Source: Lineolata rhizophorae
Taxonomy: Eukaryota > Ascomycota > Dothideomycetes > Lineolatales > Lineolataceae
NCBI GenBank assembly: GCA_010093515.1
Contig: MU001692.1
Location: forward strand, 128,326 to 192,325
DNA length: 64,000 nt
Reading direction: 5' to 3'
Part shown: positions 62,872 to 64,000 of the stretch, piece after piece
Position numbering within the stretch: position 1 is the stretch's first letter
Layout of the letters: each line of letters opens with the position of its first letter
Position numbers and translations under genes: made by a program
The notes under the pieces: generated by a model
Told to the model about the DNA's origin: nothing
What the model saw: the letters and a program-made list of their open reading frames with translations, nothing else
The model's database searches: none

Positions 62872-64000
62872 GAGGCATCTAGCTTCCTTACATACATATT
62901 TACCTTATCTCACTACGGGGTGAGGTAGCGCTACCCCGTTCCTACACTTTCTTTTTCAGTTCTAGGTCGGTTCGTTGCACTAATGTTCAGAGTGGTTGTC
63001 ATGCGGGGAGCCTTATCTATGATATCTTCCTCGAATCATCCGTTGCCTCAGGCCTGGATAGTATCTCAGCAGCTCCTTTCGTTCCTGAGACAACCTCTTA
63101 TTTTTCTTTTTTGATTCACCCACATAGGTTACCCCTTAGCTTCGTATCAGGGGTGCCTAATACCTAGCAGTGCATAGTGTAAGGTCAGGAACAAGCCCAT
63201 CCCACACTATAGAAGCAGCACTGTGATTAGAATCCAGTCACCGGGCCACTTATCCTGACAGTTGGATAAGTCTAACCCTCTTTGAGGATATGGTATGTGT
63301 TAAGTGGCCTACGCTATACCATACGGTCGCTAATGCTCAGTACCTATGGAGTAACCAGTACTTGTTTCACTAAGTCCACTTTCCCCGTGTGGACAGCTCT
63401 CCCTTGCAAATCATGAGTCCAGGCAGTCTTAACTAACCAAGAAGCACTTTGAGTGTATGAAGGGATCTTTTGATGGAGAAACTGATTGTTTCGCTGCTGT
63501 CGTAGCATGCAAGTTCCAAGTATTCATGGAATGACTATCGTTCGCCAGTCAAACCAGCGACGGAATAAAGTGGTGAGGCAGCCAAGGAGAGCTTTTCAGG
63601 ACCACCAACCACGAGTAAACATTCACGGACGAGAGACATTCAGGCCAAGCCCAGATGCTGACATTATTACCCTCGGAAGCTGACAATGCAATGCTGTGCA
63701 GACTCGGCCGAGCACTGGCCGGTCCCGACATGTATTTCCATCGTAGCATTATGTCCTCTTCTGAATAGTTCCTTGGCTTCGTGGTCGCTCAAATCTAGAA
63801 GATAGCAGACTAACAGCCCAACCTATAGCCATTTATAGGCGATCGATTCTTTTCCTAGAGAGGAAGTAGGTAGGACGGTCTAACGACATCCGTTATAGTT
63901 TTCACCTAACGTAATCCACCACGCAGTGACACCAACCACCTAGTGACACCACCACCATCATCATCCTCACCAAAACCATCATAGCTCCAACGAACTCTGA
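62872..64000. other. Gene-free right end of the window
   Basis: About 1.1 kb beyond the P450 relic. Only short ORFs of up to about 66 codons without recognisable content. A short CCACCA/CATCAT-rich patch lies near 63920-63985. No RNA gene or repeat family is identified. Confidence 0.45.

Noticed and set aside
1-64000. CRISPR arrays, rRNA genes, intact transposons or viral-like genes
   Set aside because: No direct-repeat/spacer pattern, rRNA core sequence, transposase, integrase or reverse-transcriptase motif was recognised on either strand.

Overview
The window reads as nuclear DNA of a filamentous ascomycete (Pezizomycotina, probably Sordariomycetes). Coding sequence is GC-rich. Introns are short, mostly 50-90 bp, with GTATGT/GTAAGT/GTGAGT donors, CTAAC/CTGAC-like branch sites and CAG/TAG acceptors. 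The gene set is fungal: a GH7 cellulase, a class II DAHP synthase, a DUF3176-type membrane protein, a fungal HYPK and COX10. No bacterial-style operons, CRISPR arrays or intact transposons were seen. Splice structures were deduced by hand from reading frame plus splice signals, so each boundary is a prediction.

Left third (1-24 kb): the 3' tip of one gene; a small three-exon four-helix membrane protein (minus); a nine-exon DUF3176-like membrane protein (plus); an RBR E3 ubiquitin ligase (plus); an intron-containing tRNA-Val(UAC) (minus); then about 4.8 kb of gene-poor DNA with decayed coding fragments. A HYPK homologue (minus) and a class II DAHP synthase (plus) diverge from a ~1 kb promoter. 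An amidase (minus) converges on the DAHP synthase. A large Ser-rich coiled-coil protein (minus) follows.

Middle (24-46 kb): translesion DNA polymerase kappa (plus), a HET-like relic, a DUF2264 protein (minus), a ~4.7 kb low-complexity intergenic stretch, an MFS sugar transporter (plus), a small three-repeat RPEL protein (minus), N-myristoyltransferase and COX10 (both plus).

Right third (46-64 kb): a WDR6/Rtt10-type WD protein and an unrecognised fungal protein (both plus), a 2OG-Fe(II) oxygenase and a GH7 cellobiohydrolase (both minus), ~4.5 kb of gene-poor DNA, the GPI-transamidase subunit PIG-S (minus), and a broken cytochrome P450 (minus).

Most genes are unrelated housekeeping functions: shikimate entry, protein lipidation (NMT, PIG-S), heme A synthesis, tRNA modification, DNA damage tolerance and N-terminal acetylation control. 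No biosynthetic cluster is evident. The most unusual observations are an 18-bp minisatellite that encodes the N-terminus of the DAHP synthase, a 60-C homopolymer inside a transporter intron and a 32-G tract next to another gene, an in-frame stop-free 90-nt intron in the WDR6 homologue, an exceptionally long HYPK intron, and the triple-RPEL protein.
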